6,422 nucleotides of DNA, taken from contig JAFZNF010000137.1 of the NCBI GenBank assembly GCA_017553025.1, positions 1 through 6,422 on the forward strand, read 5' to 3'. The translations under genes were made by a program, and so were the position numbers. The notes under the pieces are model-generated. The model was not told where the DNA came from. It made no database searches and saw only the letters and a list, made by a program, of their open reading frames with translations. Positions 6,407 to 6,422 of the stretch are shown piece by piece. The first letter of the stretch is position 1, and the number at the start of each line of letters is the position of its first letter. This stretch comes from Clostridia bacterium. GTDB lineage: Bacteria > Bacillota_A > Clostridia > UBA1381.

Positions 6407-6422
6407 AAGGGAGGCAAAATTA
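6407..6422 (+). promoter_or_regulatory. Plus-strand Shine-Dalgarno of a divergent gene beyond the window
   Basis: AAGGGAGG is followed by CAAAATTA at the very end. A start codon whose A is base 6422 would give a ~7-nt spacer, so a divergently transcribed gene probably begins at the edge. Only the ribosome site is visible, so nothing can be said about the product. Confidence 0.45.

Noticed and set aside
6404..6422. ATG at 6404 as the start of the plus-strand gene
   Set aside because: It has no ribosome site upstream, and its own codons form AAGGGAGG, which is better read as the Shine-Dalgarno for a start at the window edge.

Overview
The window reads almost entirely on the minus strand and looks like a low-GC Clostridia (Firmicutes) chromosome. 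The evidence for that is the 16S rRNA 5' end at the left edge, a DUF896/YnzC small protein (a family typical of Firmicutes), a clostridial-type two-domain NadE, A/T-rich intergenic DNA with near-consensus sigma-A promoters, and strong AGGAG-type ribosome binding sites. I cannot place it at genus level.

Layout in transcription order (right to left). A sigma-A promoter (TTGAAA, 17 bp, TATAAT; 6314-6342) starts a compact six-gene operon. The genes are a 57-aa DUF896 protein (6118-6291), asparaginyl-tRNA synthetase asnS (4724-6112, interrupted by an in-frame TAG at 5411-5413), a membrane-anchored TPR protein (3974-4708), a GNAT acetyltransferase (3544-3981), the AAA+ replication/recombination ATPase rarA/mgsA (2272-3543), and NAD+ synthetase nadE (420-2270, GTG start). 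Gaps between genes are 5, 15, -8, 0 and 1 nt, so this is very probably one transcript. About 95 nt past the end of nadE lies a strong rRNA promoter (TTGACA, 17 bp, TAATAT; 297-325) with an A-tract upstream element. It is followed by a ~214-nt hairpin-rich leader and the first ~76 nt of a 16S rRNA gene that runs off the left edge. At the right edge (6343-6422) is a short intergenic stretch with a perfect 14-bp palindrome and a plus-strand Shine-Dalgarno, which suggests a divergent gene beginning at or just beyond the window end.

The genes are housekeeping: translation (asnS, 16S), genome maintenance (rarA), cofactor synthesis (nadE). Two things are odd. (1) The glutaminase half of NadE has lost the whole nitrilase-type catalytic triad (Glu to Arg46, Lys to Asn115, Cys to Ala161) while the synthetase half keeps its main motifs, so the enzyme looks ammonia-dependent with a pseudo-amidase domain. 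(2) asnS carries an amber codon in the motif 2 loop, exactly in frame and without any indel, flanked by two other unusual residues. All three deviations can be explained by C-to-A changes on the coding strand within 12 nt. This may be a real lesion, a recoded UAG, or a clustered sequencing error. I saw no mobile element, CRISPR array, tRNA, or clearly new multi-gene system.
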